From the NCBI RefSeq assembly GCF_019145195.1, contig NZ_JAHSTW010000003.1:124001-188000 (forward strand): DNA of 64,000 bases, read 5' to 3'. Positions 7,106-16,018 of the stretch are shown piece after piece (position 1 is the first letter of the stretch; each line of letters opens with the position of its first letter). Both the position numbers and the translations under genes were made by a program. This DNA comes from Pseudomonas siliginis (GTDB lineage Bacteria > Pseudomonadota > Gammaproteobacteria > Pseudomonadales > Pseudomonadaceae). The notes beneath the pieces are model-generated. The model was not told the origin of the DNA, did no database searches, and saw only the letters and a list, made by a program, of their open reading frames with translations.

Positions 7106-8689
7106 ATGAAACGTTCCAAAATCATGCGGCGGGGAATATTGCTGACGGCCCTTGCGGTGATCGTCCCGTTGGGCATGACCCTCGCGGCTGGCTGGATGCT
7201 GTCGATCTATGCGGCTCATGACCGCCTTCAGACGCTCGCCGCCATCGCCAATGATCGCGCCAGCCAGACATTCGCGCAGGCCTCCCAGGCGCTGAAGAGT
7301 GTCGCCGTGACCGACCTCGAACCCTGCTCGCCACAAGGCATCGAGCAGATGCGCATGATTGCCATCAATACCTTTTCGGTCGAGACGGTGGGCTACGAAG
7401 AGGATGTGTTTGCCTGCACGTCATGGGGTGCCACGCCGCCGCGGTCGAAGCAATGGGCGGAGGATTTCGTCACTGATGACGGGGTGAAGGTGTCCATCGA
7501 TGCGCGGGATGACAACGAACTGATCAAACCGATGCTGGCGTTGCAGTTTGCTGCATTCAACGTGCTGGTCGACCCGGAACAATTTCGCGAAGTCGTGCTT
7601 GATGAAGGCGTCAGGCTGGCCGTCGGCACACGTCAAGGCCGCTTGCTGGGGCCGGCAGACCCGAACCTGGCGAGCTTCCTCGCCTTGGTACATGAAGGGC
7701 CGACGCATGGCCTCAAGGACGGCTTTCTCTACACACTGGTGGCCCAGGGCAACTTCACCGTAATTGCCGCAATCCCGCGACAGGAACTGCTGCGCAGCCT
7801 CGGGCAACACGTGCTTTATCTGCTGCCGATCGGTCTTGTCATCAGCGTAGGCCTGGTCATTGCGAGCCTGCGCTGGTGGCGTCGCAAGCTGTCCCCGCTG
7901 GCGGCACTGGAGCGCGCGGTGCAGCGACAGGAGTTCGTGGTTCATTATCAGCCGATCATCGAAATTGAGACCCGGCGCTGCATCGGCGCCGAAGCCTTGA
8001 TCCGCTGGCGCAAACCCAACGGCACGCTGGTCTACCCGGACGTGTTCATCCCGCTGGCCGAATCCAGTGGCTTGATCGAAGCGATCACTGACCAAGTGGT
8101 TCACCGCGTATTCGCAGACCTTGGCGCCATGCTGGCCAGTGATCGTTCACTGCACGTAGCGTTAAATCTGGCCGCAGCCGACGTCAGCTCTGGGCGACTG
8201 ATCCCTGCTTTGTTGAATGAAAGCCGTCGCCTCGACGTGCAGCCCGCGCAGATATGGCTTGAAGTGACAGAGCGCAGCCTTGTCGACCTGGCGTCAGCGA
8301 AAATCACACTGGAGCACGCGCGAAACGCCGGATTCGTTGTCGCGCTCGATGACTTCGGCACCGGCTATTCGAGTCTGCAATACCTGCAGCAATTACCACT
8401 GGACGTGCTCAAGATCGACCGATCCTTCGTTGAGCAAATCAGCGAAGCAGAGGAGAAGACCTTGCTGGTCACTCACGTCATCCAGATGGGCCACGCGTTG
8501 CGGCTGACACTTGTCGCTGAGGGCGTCGAGACGCCGGCGCAACTCGACTTCCTGCGCGCCAACCAGGTGCGATATGCGCAGGGATGGCTGTTCGCGAAAG
8601 CCATGGAAAGCGCTCAGTTCAAACAGCTCTATCTGGACGGTCGGCCTTGCACCGACGCGCGTATTCTCCAGGACCCGATCGTTTCCTGA
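7106..8689 (+). CDS. Cyclic di-GMP phosphodiesterase with periplasmic CSS domain and EAL domain
   Basis: This protein of about 527 residues should degrade c-di-GMP. Helix 1 is at 10-34. The periplasmic CSS-type domain carries Cys74 and Cys104 (CTSW). Helix 2 is at about 235-255, followed by the EAL domain. Catalytic signatures are intact: EALIRW (Glu296), EVTER, DDFGTGYSSLQYL, KIDRSFV and VAEGVET. In characterised CSS-EAL proteins the periplasmic cysteines make activity sensitive to disulfide state, which is a reasonable inference here. I place the start at ATG 7106 because it gives an N-terminal signal-anchor; an upstream frame from 7040 adds only a basic non-family stretch. It follows a GGDEF cyclase gene. 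Confidence 0.9.
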   Translation: MKRSKIMRRGILLTALAVIVPLGMTLAAGWMLSIYAAHDRLQTLAAIANDRASQTFAQASQALKSVAVTDLEPCSPQGIEQMRMIAINTFSVETVGYEEDVFACTSWGATPPRSKQWAEDFVTDDGVKVSIDARDDNELIKPMLALQFAAFNVLVDPEQFREVVLDEGVRLAVGTRQGRLLGPADPNLASFLALVHEGPTHGLKDGFLYTLVAQGNFTVIAAIPRQELLRSLGQHVLYLLPIGLVISVGLVIASLRWWRRKLSPLAALERAVQRQEFVVHYQPIIEIETRRCIGAEALIRWRKPNGTLVYPDVFIPLAESSGLIEAITDQVVHRVFADLGAMLASDRSLHVALNLAAADVSSGRLIPALLNESRRLDVQPAQIWLEVTERSLVDLASAKITLEHARNAGFVVALDDFGTGYSSLQYLQQLPLDVLKIDRSFVEQISEAEEKTLLVTHVIQMGHALRLTLVAEGVETPAQLDFLRANQVRYAQGWLFAKAMESAQFKQLYLDGRPCTDARILQDPIVS

Positions 8690-8712
8690 AAGAAAGGAGT
8701 CAAAAAACCACA

Positions 8713-8740
8713 TTGACATATCGAAAAATCTCGATATCCT
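8713..8740 (+). promoter_or_regulatory. ArsR promoter with overlapping operator; leaderless start predicted
   Basis: TTGACA (8713-8718) and TATCCT (8735-8740) sit 16 bp apart. The spacer is filled by the dyad ATATCG-N8-CGATAT (8718-8737), so bound repressor would block polymerase. Transcription would begin about 6-7 bp after the -10 box, at or next to the ATG at 8747. No Shine-Dalgarno is present, which points to a leaderless mRNA. Confidence 0.65.
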
Positions 8741-8746
8741 CGGCGC

Positions 8747-9049
8747 ATGGAACTGATCGAAATCTTCAAAGCCCTCTCGAACCCGACGCGCCTCAAGATC
8801 CTTGAAGGCCTGAAGGATCCCGTCAAGAACTTCCCCCCGCAGGATGAGGGTGACGTTCTTGTTGAGGGTGTCTGCGTCAGCAGCATCCAGGAAGGTATCG
8901 GCCTGTCGCAGTCGACGGTGTCGAGTTATCTGGCCACGTTGCAGCGGGTGGGGCTGGTTGAAGTGCGGCGCATCGGTCAATGGACCTACTACAAACGCAA
9001 TGAGGCAGCAATCAGCGCGCTTGCAGAGATCATAGGGAAAGAGCTGTAA
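8747..9049 (+). CDS. ArsR-family winged-helix repressor
   Basis: A 100-residue ArsR/SmtB-type regulator. FKALSNPTRLKIL marks the family N-terminus, IQEGIGLSQSTVSSYLATLQ is the recognition helix and RRIGQWTYYKRN is the wing. It has a single cysteine (C43-44 region, EGVCVSS) and no ELCVCDL metal motif, so it probably senses an organic compound or thiol stress, not arsenite. Identical dyads before it (8718-8737) and between it and the next gene (9064-9087) indicate autoregulation and control of the oxidoreductase gene at 9113. It probably lacks a 5' untranslated region. Confidence 0.85.
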   Translation: MELIEIFKALSNPTRLKILEGLKDPVKNFPPQDEGDVLVEGVCVSSIQEGIGLSQSTVSSYLATLQRVGLVEVRRIGQWTYYKRNEAAISALAEIIGKEL

Positions 9050-9063
9050 ATTTTTTTACTCTA

Positions 9064-9087
9064 GGATATCGAGAAATCCCGATATCC
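9064..9087. promoter_or_regulatory. Second ArsR operator, upstream of the oxidoreductase
   Basis: GGATATCG (9064-9071) and CGATATCC (9080-9087) are perfect 8-bp arms around 8 bp. The core ATATCG-N8-CGATAT is the same as in the arsR promoter, which strongly supports one regulator binding both. It lies 26 bp before the start of the quinone-oxidoreductase gene. Confidence 0.65.
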
Positions 9088-9112
9088 CTCTTTATCGATA
9101 CGAGGTTTTGCC

Positions 9113-10087
9113 ATGAAAGCGATGATTCTGAAATCCTTCGGCGGTCCTGATTCGTTCGAACTCAGCGACGTGCCCAAACCGGTTCCGCAAGCCGGCCAAG
9201 TGCTAGTCCGAGTGCACGCCACTTCCATCAATCCGCTGGATTACCAGGTTCGGCGCGGTGACTATCCCGACCTGGTGCCGCTGCCAGCCATTACCGGTCA
9301 CGATGTGTCGGGTGTGGTTGAAGCCATCGGGCCGGGCGTCAGCGCTTTCGCGCCAGGCGACGAGGTCTGGTACACCCCGCAGATATTCGACGGGCAGGGC
9401 AGTTATGCCGAGTACCACGTCGCAGCCGAAAGCATCATCGCCAGGAAGCCTGCCTCGCTGAGCCACCTTGAGGCGGCCAGTCTGAGTCTGGTCGGCGGTA
9501 CGGTTTGGGAAGCGCTGACCGTGCGCGCCGTACTCCGCGTAGGCGAAAGCATTCTCATCCACGGCGGCGCGGGCGGGGTCGGCCATGTGGCGATTCAGGT
9601 GGCCAAAGCCATGGGCGCCAGAGTGTTCACCACCGTGCGCGAGGCCAACGCCGATTTCGTCCGCAGCCTGGGCGCCGACGTGGTGATCGATTACACCCAA
9701 GAGGATTACGTCGAAGCGATCATGCGCGAAACCGCCGGGCATGGCGTTGATGTGGTGTTCGATACCATCGGCGGCGATACCCTGTCTCGCAGCGCCGACG
9801 TGCTCGCCCAGCTTGGCCGCGTGGTCTCGATCGTCGACATCGCGCAGCCACAAAACCTCGTTCAGGCCTGGGGCAAGAACGCCAGCTACCACTTCGTTTT
9901 CACCCGGCAGAATCGCGGCAAGCTCGATGAACTGAGCGCGTTGGTCGAGCGCGGCCAGTTGCGGCCCCACGTTGGCGCGGTCTATTCGCTCGCCGACATC
10001 CCGCTCGCCCACGCTCGACTGGAGAGCGCCAACAACGGTCTGCTGGGAAAAATCGCCATCGCCGTCGAGCCTTCACTCACCGTCTGA
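9113..10087 (+). CDS. Zinc-independent MDR-family quinone oxidoreductase / alcohol dehydrogenase-like
   Basis: A 324-residue medium-chain reductase with an N-terminal GroES-like domain (residues 1-120; [13 protein letters not shown] near 61-73) and a Rossmann domain with GGAGGVG at 151-157 for NADPH. The cysteine-rich structural-zinc lobe of true alcohol dehydrogenases is missing, which places it with NADPH:quinone or enone reductases. It likely reduces reactive carbonyls or quinones in the cytoplasm. It is controlled by the ArsR repressor upstream through the operator at 9064-9087 and is followed after 28 bp by a small monooxygenase-fold gene. Confidence 0.85.
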   Translation: MKAMILKSFGGPDSFELSDVPKPVPQAGQVLVRVHATSINPLDYQVRRGDYPDLVPLPAITGHDVSGVVEAIGPGVSAFAPGDEVWYTPQIFDGQGSYAEYHVAAESIIARKPASLSHLEAASLSLVGGTVWEALTVRAVLRVGESILIHGGAGGVGHVAIQVAKAMGARVFTTVREANADFVRSLGADVVIDYTQEDYVEAIMRETAGHGVDVVFDTIGGDTLSRSADVLAQLGRVVSIVDIAQPQNLVQAWGKNASYHFVFTRQNRGKLDELSALVERGQLRPHVGAVYSLADIPLAHARLESANNGLLGKIAIAVEPSLTV

Positions 10088-10115
10088 ATCCGCCCACTGA
10101 TTTTGGAGATACATC

Positions 10116-10457
10116 ATGGTTTACGAAATCGCTGTGCTGCCCGTTCACCCGCATCAGACTGAAGCCTTCCGACGGGCATTTGCCGAAGTCGAACCGTTGC
10201 TCACCCGCGCCAAGGGATACGGCGGCCACTTGCTGGCGCAAGGTATTGAAACCCCCGAGCAGTTCAATTTGATCGTGCGCTGGCAATCGCTTGAGGATCA
10301 CTCGCCGGGGTTTGAGCAGAGTGAAGACCACCAGCGCTTCATGCTGGGGCTGGAGGAATATTTCTCCGCAGAACCGAAGGTCTACCACATTGAGGGTGGT
10401 GCTTTTCCGGGGGGCGATTTTGGCGTACCGGGCAACGGTTCCAGCGTAGGCATCTGA
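10116..10457 (+). CDS. Antibiotic biosynthesis monooxygenase (ABM) family protein
   Basis: A 113-residue ferredoxin-like-fold protein: VYEIAVLPVHPHQTEAFRRAF at the start, VRWQSLEDHSPGFEQSEDHQRF in the middle. ABM-fold proteins are small cofactor-free oxygenases or quinol/haem-handling enzymes, and many are pathway accessories. GGAG lies 8 bp before the ATG. It forms an operon with the NADPH oxidoreductase before it, and an oxidoreductase-plus-ABM pair fits quinone redox cycling or detoxification (inference). Confidence 0.75.
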   Translation: MVYEIAVLPVHPHQTEAFRRAFAEVEPLLTRAKGYGGHLLAQGIETPEQFNLIVRWQSLEDHSPGFEQSEDHQRFMLGLEEYFSAEPKVYHIEGGAFPGGDFGVPGNGSSVGI

Positions 10458-10621
10458 GGGAGTATGTGGCTGTTCGTCACAAGCGGCTGTGGCTGGTCGA
10501 GCACTGCTTGTGATGAATTGCCCCTTTAATTCCTCTCTGGCCTGTTCATGGGGCAGGGGTGGCAGGCAAAATGCGCCGTTTTCCATATGTCTCGTATTGC
10601 TGCTCATCCAAGGAAGGCCAC

Positions 10622-11323
10622 TTGAAAGTCACTCCCCACGCTTCCCTGCGCCCTGAAATCTGGCCAGCCGTTGTTCTATTGCTGCTGGCAAGCCTGATCA
10701 CGACCGGTTGCACGCGCTCCCATTCTCCAAGACCGGTGGAACGCGATCCTTGTCTGGATGCCGGTCCAGCGCATACAACGGCCTACGCCAAATGCATGAG
10801 CGAGCGGAAAGAGCGCCAAGCTGAAGCGCTCAGAATACTGCTCAGTGATGATCCTTCTGACAATCCGCAACGGCAAGTGGCCGTGACAGGCGACAGCGAT
10901 TTCCAACCGTCTGATTTTCCTGACGACCCAATGCCAGCGAGTTTTCGCATGCCTTCCAATTTGAATCTCAAGGATACCCAGGCGTTTCCTTACAAGGCTC
11001 GCATCAGCTGGAAATACGTGTCGGATCGCTTCCTGCCGAGTTCAAAGGAATCCGCGCGGATGATGCAAATGGACCGTCTGATCCAGGCAGCCGTCGCAAC
11101 GGATAGTTCGGCAAAGTGGGGGTGCACGGTCACTGGCGGACAACGCATGGAATGGGTTTTCTACACCCTGGACGACGCGGCCTTTGTCAGCCGTGTGCAG
11201 GCAGCTCTGGCGCAGACCGGGCCTTATCCGATTGAATTCAGCAGCCGTAAACAGGCAGATGTCAGTGCTGAGGTGCCGAACACCGAGCAAACTCGACTGA
11301 CGCCCAAGCGATGCCTGGAGTGA
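10622..11323 (+). CDS. Putative lipoprotein of unknown function
   Basis: About 233 residues. The best start is TTG 10622, four bases after AGGAAGG (10611-10617). It gives a signal peptide (PEIWPAVVLLLLASLITTGC) ending in the lipobox LITTGC, so the mature protein would be anchored in a membrane by an acylated cysteine. Asp at the +2 position is absent, so the outer membrane is the likelier site. The mature part has two conserved-looking cysteines near its middle and C-terminus but no recognised domain. An alternative ATG at 10571 would spoil the signal peptide. It stands alone, and a 7-bp stem (11350-11378) follows. Confidence 0.6.
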   Translation: MKVTPHASLRPEIWPAVVLLLLASLITTGCTRSHSPRPVERDPCLDAGPAHTTAYAKCMSERKERQAEALRILLSDDPSDNPQRQVAVTGDSDFQPSDFPDDPMPASFRMPSNLNLKDTQAFPYKARISWKYVSDRFLPSSKESARMMQMDRLIQAAVATDSSAKWGCTVTGGQRMEWVFYTLDDAAFVSRVQAALAQTGPYPIEFSSRKQADVSAEVPNTEQTRLTPKRCLE

Positions 11324-11597
11324 AGACTCTCGACGGATAACCTCTTGAAACGGACTTCTCTCATCGCAAGGAGTCCGTAGCCGTAGTCGCTTCAGAGACG
11401 TTCGTTGCGGGCGCAGCGATCATCTCATGCCGACCGCAACCTCTTCAGCACACCGATTTTCCTCCAACGTTAGCCCAGCGCTTTGGTGGTAGGCTGCATC
11501 CCCTCAGCCGTACCTTCTGTACTCCTGAATTGCCCTTTCCGAATTCTGCGCCGGCTCAGTTGCTGGCGTTGATGGATTTCCCCTGCGGACTACAGCC

Positions 11598-12743
11598 ATG
11601 CGCCTGCCAGATTTCATTGTCGAAAACCTAGAGCCGATCCTGCAGGCCTGGGAAGATTTCGCCCGCACCATCGAGACACCAGGTGCGGAACTCGATAACG
11701 TCGCACTGCGCGATCACGCCGAGCAGATGTTGCGCGCCATCGTTATCGATCTGCGGAGCAAGCAGACCATCAGCGAGCAAATCGCCAAGGCCCAGGGGCA
11801 TGCGCCGCGCGACGATGAAGAAACGGCTGCGGAAACCCACGCGGTGACGCGGCTGATGGCCGGTTTTACCATCGATCAGATGGTGTCGGAATACCGCGCG
11901 CTGCGCACTAGTGTGCTGAGCCAGTGGCTGCGTCAGGTCAAAGATGGCAAATCAGTGAATGTCGACGACATGACACGCTTTCACGAAGCCATCGACCAGG
12001 CGCTGGCCGAGTCGATTGCCAGCTATTCACGCGCCGTCGAGGCGTCGCGCAATGTGTTTCTGGGGATTCTCGGCCATGACTTGCGCACGCCACTGGGGGC
12101 GATTCTGCTTGGTGCGGATATGTTGCGGCGTACAGAGACTGCCGACCCGCGCACCAGCAAGGTGGCCCGGCAGATCTACGCCAGCGTGCAGCGCGCCAGC
12201 GAGATCGTTGGCGACCTGCTGGATCTGACGCGCTGCCAGATGGGGCCGGGGATTCCGGTGAAAAAATCCCTGATCGATCTCAGCCCCGTGTGCGAGCGGG
12301 TGATCGAGGAAATCCGCGCCTTTCATCCGCAGGCCAACGTGCGTTTCGATGCGAAGGAAGCGGTGATGGGAGCCTTCGATGGCGCCAGGATGGAACAGGT
12401 CTTTTCCAACATCATCAGCAATGCGGTGACCCACGGCGACAATAAGTTTCCGGTATCGGTCAAGTTGCAGGTCCGCGAGGATTGCGCGGTGTTCACCGTA
12501 CATAACGGCGGTGAACCGATTCCGGAGGATGTATTGCCGTTCATCTTCAACCCGATGGGGCGGTTCTCGCAGCGCTCCGTGGTTGATCACGGGCCGGTTG
12601 CCGGGCTCGGTCTGGGCCTGTTCATCGCCTCGGAAATCGTCGCCTCGCATGCCGGCTCGATTGAGGTCAGCTCTGACCGGGACGGTGGAACCGTGTTCCG
12701 CGTAAAGCTTCCGGTTAGTGCCGAAAGCCCGGTCAGCCTGTAG
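11598..12743 (+). CDS. Orphan sensor histidine kinase with RsbRD-type N-terminal domain
   Basis: A 381-residue soluble kinase without transmembrane segments. Residues 1-145 are helical and resemble the RsbRD/globin-like sensory region (VTRLMAGFTIDQMVSEYRAL). The HisKA motif GHDLRTPLGAI places the phosphorylated His at 160. The ATPase domain has NIISNAVTHG, VHNGGEPI and a GLGLGLFIA lid. No response-regulator gene is adjacent, so its partner is elsewhere. It could work with a hybrid system or stress-response anti-sigma pathway. It is convergent with an ABC exporter, and an imperfect 9-bp stem (12754-12777) lies between them as a possible shared terminator. Confidence 0.88.
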   Translation: MRLPDFIVENLEPILQAWEDFARTIETPGAELDNVALRDHAEQMLRAIVIDLRSKQTISEQIAKAQGHAPRDDEETAAETHAVTRLMAGFTIDQMVSEYRALRTSVLSQWLRQVKDGKSVNVDDMTRFHEAIDQALAESIASYSRAVEASRNVFLGILGHDLRTPLGAILLGADMLRRTETADPRTSKVARQIYASVQRASEIVGDLLDLTRCQMGPGIPVKKSLIDLSPVCERVIEEIRAFHPQANVRFDAKEAVMGAFDGARMEQVFSNIISNAVTHGDNKFPVSVKLQVREDCAVFTVHNGGEPIPEDVLPFIFNPMGRFSQRSVVDHGPVAGLGLGLFIASEIVASHAGSIEVSSDRDGGTVFRVKLPVSAESPVSL

Positions 12744-12784
12744 GCGAATCGATGGAGAGCCTAGCCTCAGGCCCTCCAGCCTGA

Positions 12785-14641
12785 TCACTCCTCCATCACC
12801 TCAACCAAACCGCGATCCTCACCGAGAAACCCGCCACTCTGGTGTTGCCACAGCCGCGCATAGGTGCCGTTCTTCTCCAGCAATTGCGCGTGGGTGCCTT
12901 GTTCGATGATGCGGCCTTCGTCCATGACGATCAGCCGGTCCATCGCTGCAATGGTCGACAAGCGATGAGCAATGGCGATCACGGTTTTGCCCTGCATCAT
13001 TTCATCGAGGCTTTCCTGGATCGCCACTTCGACTTCCGAGTCCAGTGCGCTGGTGGCTTCGTCGAGCAGCAGGATCGGCGCGTTCTTCAGCATTACCCGG
13101 GCGATGGCGATGCGTTGGCGCTGGCCGCCGGAGAGCTTGATACCGCGTTCGCCGACCAGCGTGTCGTAGCCGCTGTGGCCCTGTTTGTCGCTCAACTGGC
13201 TGATGAAACCATCGGCTTGGGCGTTCACCGCAGCGCGGTGGATGTCTTCGTCGGTGGCGTCCGGGCGTCCGTAGGCGATGTTGTCGCGGATCGAGCGGTG
13301 CAACAGCGACGTGTCCTGGGTGACCATGCCGATCACGCTGCGCAAGCTGTCCTGGGTGACCTCGGCGATGTTCTGCCCATCGATGCGAATCTCGCCGCGA
13401 TCAACGTCATAGAAGCGCAGCAGCAGGTTGATCAGTGTCGATTTACCTGCACCGGAGCGGCCGACCAGGCCGATTTTTTCGCCGGGGCGAATGTGCAGGG
13501 TCAAGCCGTCGAGCACTTGACGCTCGCCGTTGTAGTTGAAGCTGACATTGTCGAAGACCACTTCGCCGCCGGCAGGCTCCAGCACCTTGGCATCCGGCGC
13601 GTCCTGGACTTTCGGGCCGCTGGTCAGCGTGGCCATGCCGTCCTGCACGGTACCGATGTTTTCGAACAGCGAAGTCATCTGCCACATGATCCAGTGCGAC
13701 ATGCCGTTGATGCGCAACGCCATGGCGGTGATCGCCGCGACAGCGCCGGTGCCGACTTCGCCCTGATGCCAAAGCCACAACGCATAACCGCCGGCACCGA
13801 GAATCAGCGCGACCACCAGCGCCTGATTGACGATTTCGAACTGGCTGACCAGACGCATCTGGCGGAACCCGGTGAGCTTGAAATCTTCCATCGCCGCACG
13901 GGCAAAATGCGCTTCACGCTTGGAGTGAGAGAACAGTTTGACCGTGGTGATGTTGGTGTAGGCGTCGGCAATCCGCCCGGTCATCGAGGAGCGAGCATCG
14001 GCCTGTTCCTGGCCGACCTTGCCCAGACGCGGGACGAAATACACCATCGCCAGGCCAAACAAAACGATCCAGGCAAGGAACGGCAGCATCAGTTTCAGCG
14101 CAAAGCCACCGGCCAGCGCAATGATCGCGATGAAGTACACGCCGATGCCGGGGAGGATTTCGATCAGGGTGAACAGCACCTCGCGCACTGACAGCGCAGT
14201 TTGCATGACCTTGGTCGTGACCCGGCCGGAGAACTCGTCGGAGAAAAACGACAAGCTTTGCCGCAGCATCAACCGATGAAAGTCCCAGCGCAGACGCAGC
14301 GGCAGATTGATCGCGAGGATCTGGTGCTGGACCATCGTGCGCAGCGCCACCAGCCCGATGCTGACCACCAGCACAATGCCGATGCCCCACAACACGCGGC
14401 TTTCCTCATCACCGGCAGCGCCGCCGGATTGCCAGGTCGAGAGCAGATCCACCACTTGCCCGAGGAACGAAAACAGCCACGCCTCATAGATCGACACACT
14501 GGCGCTGAGCAGGGCGAAGGCCAGAATGTAGCCGCGCGCGCCCCGGGTGCAGGCCCACAAGAAGCGCATCAGACCGACTGGCGGTGGCGGCGCCTCGTCG
14601 GGCGGGAAGGGGTCGAGCCTTTCTTCAAACAGGCGAAGCAT
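12785..14641 (-). CDS. ABC transporter, fused permease and ATPase (exporter type)
   Basis: About 618 residues: six transmembrane helices in the first 350 residues and a C-terminal nucleotide-binding domain. Walker A GRSGAGKST lies near 395, signature LSGGQRQRIAIAR near 505, then ILLLDEATSALD and the switch histidine in AHRLSTI. It would act as a homodimer or heterodimer, exporting a lipid or hydrophobic compound from the inner membrane (MsbA/multidrug-like). I chose ATG 14641 (MLRLFEERLDPF); the frame continues to 14863 and that extension, SD-less and non-family, is less likely. Confidence 0.88.
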   Translation of the reverse strand: MLRLFEERLDPFPPDEAPPPPVGLMRFLWACTRGARGYILAFALLSASVSIYEAWLFSFLGQVVDLLSTWQSGGAAGDEESRVLWGIGIVLVVSIGLVALRTMVQHQILAINLPLRLRWDFHRLMLRQSLSFFSDEFSGRVTTKVMQTALSVREVLFTLIEILPGIGVYFIAIIALAGGFALKLMLPFLAWIVLFGLAMVYFVPRLGKVGQEQADARSSMTGRIADAYTNITTVKLFSHSKREAHFARAAMEDFKLTGFRQMRLVSQFEIVNQALVVALILGAGGYALWLWHQGEVGTGAVAAITAMALRINGMSHWIMWQMTSLFENIGTVQDGMATLTSGPKVQDAPDAKVLEPAGGEVVFDNVSFNYNGERQVLDGLTLHIRPGEKIGLVGRSGAGKSTLINLLLRFYDVDRGEIRIDGQNIAEVTQDSLRSVIGMVTQDTSLLHRSIRDNIAYGRPDATDEDIHRAAVNAQADGFISQLSDKQGHSGYDTLVGERGIKLSGGQRQRIAIARVMLKNAPILLLDEATSALDSEVEVAIQESLDEMMQGKTVIAIAHRLSTIAAMDRLIVMDEGRIIEQGTHAQLLEKNGTYARLWQHQSGGFLGEDRGLVEVMEE

Positions 14642-14939
14642 TGCGGTCTCCGAAGTGATCAGGGTGTGGGGATTCTGCCATCTATCGGCGTTGTTGCGGG
14701 TTTCAGCGTCGTGTTGCAGATAATTGCTTGTGCCTTGTCTTGACCGCAGCCAGGCGCAGAAGCTCAACGCAATCGTGCCAAGCGCAACCTTTCGTCGCCG
14801 ATCCAGACCTGATGTCGCACGCTCATCAACCTCTTTGAACTCTCGCGCAAGCTGCTCCGTCATCTCCTATGTGGGGGCTCGAGGCAATGTTGCCGTGTAG
14901 CTCCGTTTTTGCGTTTTCAGTGAGAAGGCGAGGGGCGAC

Positions 14940-15590
14940 ATGAATACTTCAGACAGCAGGTCAGGGTATGAATCAGGTGATCCCAACGGCAAGCCTGAGC
15001 AAAGTTTTGATCATTTGAAGGACAACGTCAGCGAAGCGCTGGGCGGTGCGCGGCAGCAGGCCGATGCACAATTCGGCCAGTATCGCGACACGGCGGCCGA
15101 GCAGGTCGAAGCCTTGGCGCAAGGGGCGAAAAGCTTTGTCTCGGAACTGCAGGACAAGGACACGCTGGGTATGTCCGACTACCTGACCGACATGGCTGAT
15201 TCCATGACCGGGCTGGCGGGCAACCTGCGCGGCAAGAGTGCCGAGCAGTTACTGCACGATGCGGCGGATCTGGCGCGCAGCAATCCGGGATTGTTCATCG
15301 CCGGCAGCATTGCCATCGGTTTCGGCCTGTCGCGCTTTCTCAAAGCCGGCACGGCCGCAGCAGCGACGGTCAGCGCCGAACATGATCCGGCGGCGGGCAC
15401 GACATCGACGCCACCGCCAGCCGATTACGGCGCGCAGCGGCCCTATGAATCGTCGATGCCGTCGTCGACCCACGCTAATCCGGGACTGGCCACCGGCATC
15501 ACTCCGACCTCACCCAGTGACAGCGATCACCCCTCTGATTTTGCCGCGGCTTCCGTACCGCACGCACCCGACCCCAAAGGAGAACTGTGA
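14940..15590 (+). CDS. Membrane-anchored helical protein of an envelope-stress operon
   Basis: 216 residues. The N-terminal 110 residues are polar and helical with long Ala/Gln/Glu-rich stretches (likely coiled coil). A single glycine-rich membrane segment is at 115-134 (GLFIAGSIAIGFGLSRF), followed by a disordered Pro/Ser/Thr-rich tail. It resembles nutrient-deprivation-induced/ElaB-like membrane proteins, but the match is by features only. AGGGG lies 6 bp before the start. It is the first of three overlapping genes (followed by YqjE-like and DUF3618 genes), a set thought to act at the inner membrane under osmotic or stationary-phase stress. Confidence 0.65.
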   Translation: MNTSDSRSGYESGDPNGKPEQSFDHLKDNVSEALGGARQQADAQFGQYRDTAAEQVEALAQGAKSFVSELQDKDTLGMSDYLTDMADSMTGLAGNLRGKSAEQLLHDAADLARSNPGLFIAGSIAIGFGLSRFLKAGTAAAATVSAEHDPAAGTTSTPPPADYGAQRPYESSMPSSTHANPGLATGITPTSPSDSDHPSDFAAASVPHAPDPKGEL

Positions 15591-16018
15591 TGAACAGAGA
15601 TGAATCTGATCTGAGCGGAGCAAGGCCCCTCGGCCAAACGGATGACGCTTCGGTGGTCGGCCTGTTGCGACAACTGTCGCGCGAGGTGCCGGCCTTGTTC
15701 ACCAAGGAACTGGCACTGGCAAAAGCCGAACTGCACAACAGCCTCAGCACGCTGAAGGCGGGCATCGCTGCGGTGGCCGGCGGCGCGATCGTGTTCCTCG
15801 CTGGCTTCATCATTCTGCTGATGTCGGCGGTGTACGGCCTGAGCATGTTCATGGCGCCATGGCTGGCCGCGCTGATCGTCGGCGTGGTGGTGATGATCAT
15901 CGGCTTCGCCATGCTGCAATCCGGGAAGAAACAATTCGAGCCATCTCACTTCAAACCTGATCGCACCCTCGACGCCTTGAACAAGGATCAGGAAGCGCTG
16001 CGGAGGAAAGTCTCATGA
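15590..16018 (+). CDS. Phage-holin-superfamily III / YqjE-like membrane protein (DUF1469)
   Basis: 142 residues with a cytosolic helical N-terminus (LLRQLSREVPALFTKELALAKAEL, the family hallmark) and two membrane helices at about 58-84 and 88-110. Despite the holin label, chromosomal YqjE proteins are host membrane proteins of unknown role. I use ATG 15590, seven bases after AAGGAG; its first base is shared with the stop codon of the previous gene, so translation is coupled. The next gene overlaps its stop by ATGA. Confidence 0.8.
   Translation: MNRDESDLSGARPLGQTDDASVVGLLRQLSREVPALFTKELALAKAELHNSLSTLKAGIAAVAGGAIVFLAGFIILLMSAVYGLSMFMAPWLAALIVGVVVMIIGFAMLQSGKKQFEPSHFKPDRTLDALNKDQEALRRKVS

Noticed and set aside
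12842..14191. A 449-residue open frame on the plus strand
   Set aside because: It lies opposite the ABC transporter gene, whose conserved motifs are in the minus strand; high GC makes long antisense frames common.
14642..14863. A 74-residue N-terminal extension of the ABC transporter
   Set aside because: It is unlike the family and its ATG sits directly on AGGAG with no spacing; the start at 14641 is normal for the family.
15590..16018. Prophage holin
   Set aside because: The protein belongs to the chromosomal YqjE family and no phage genes are nearby.
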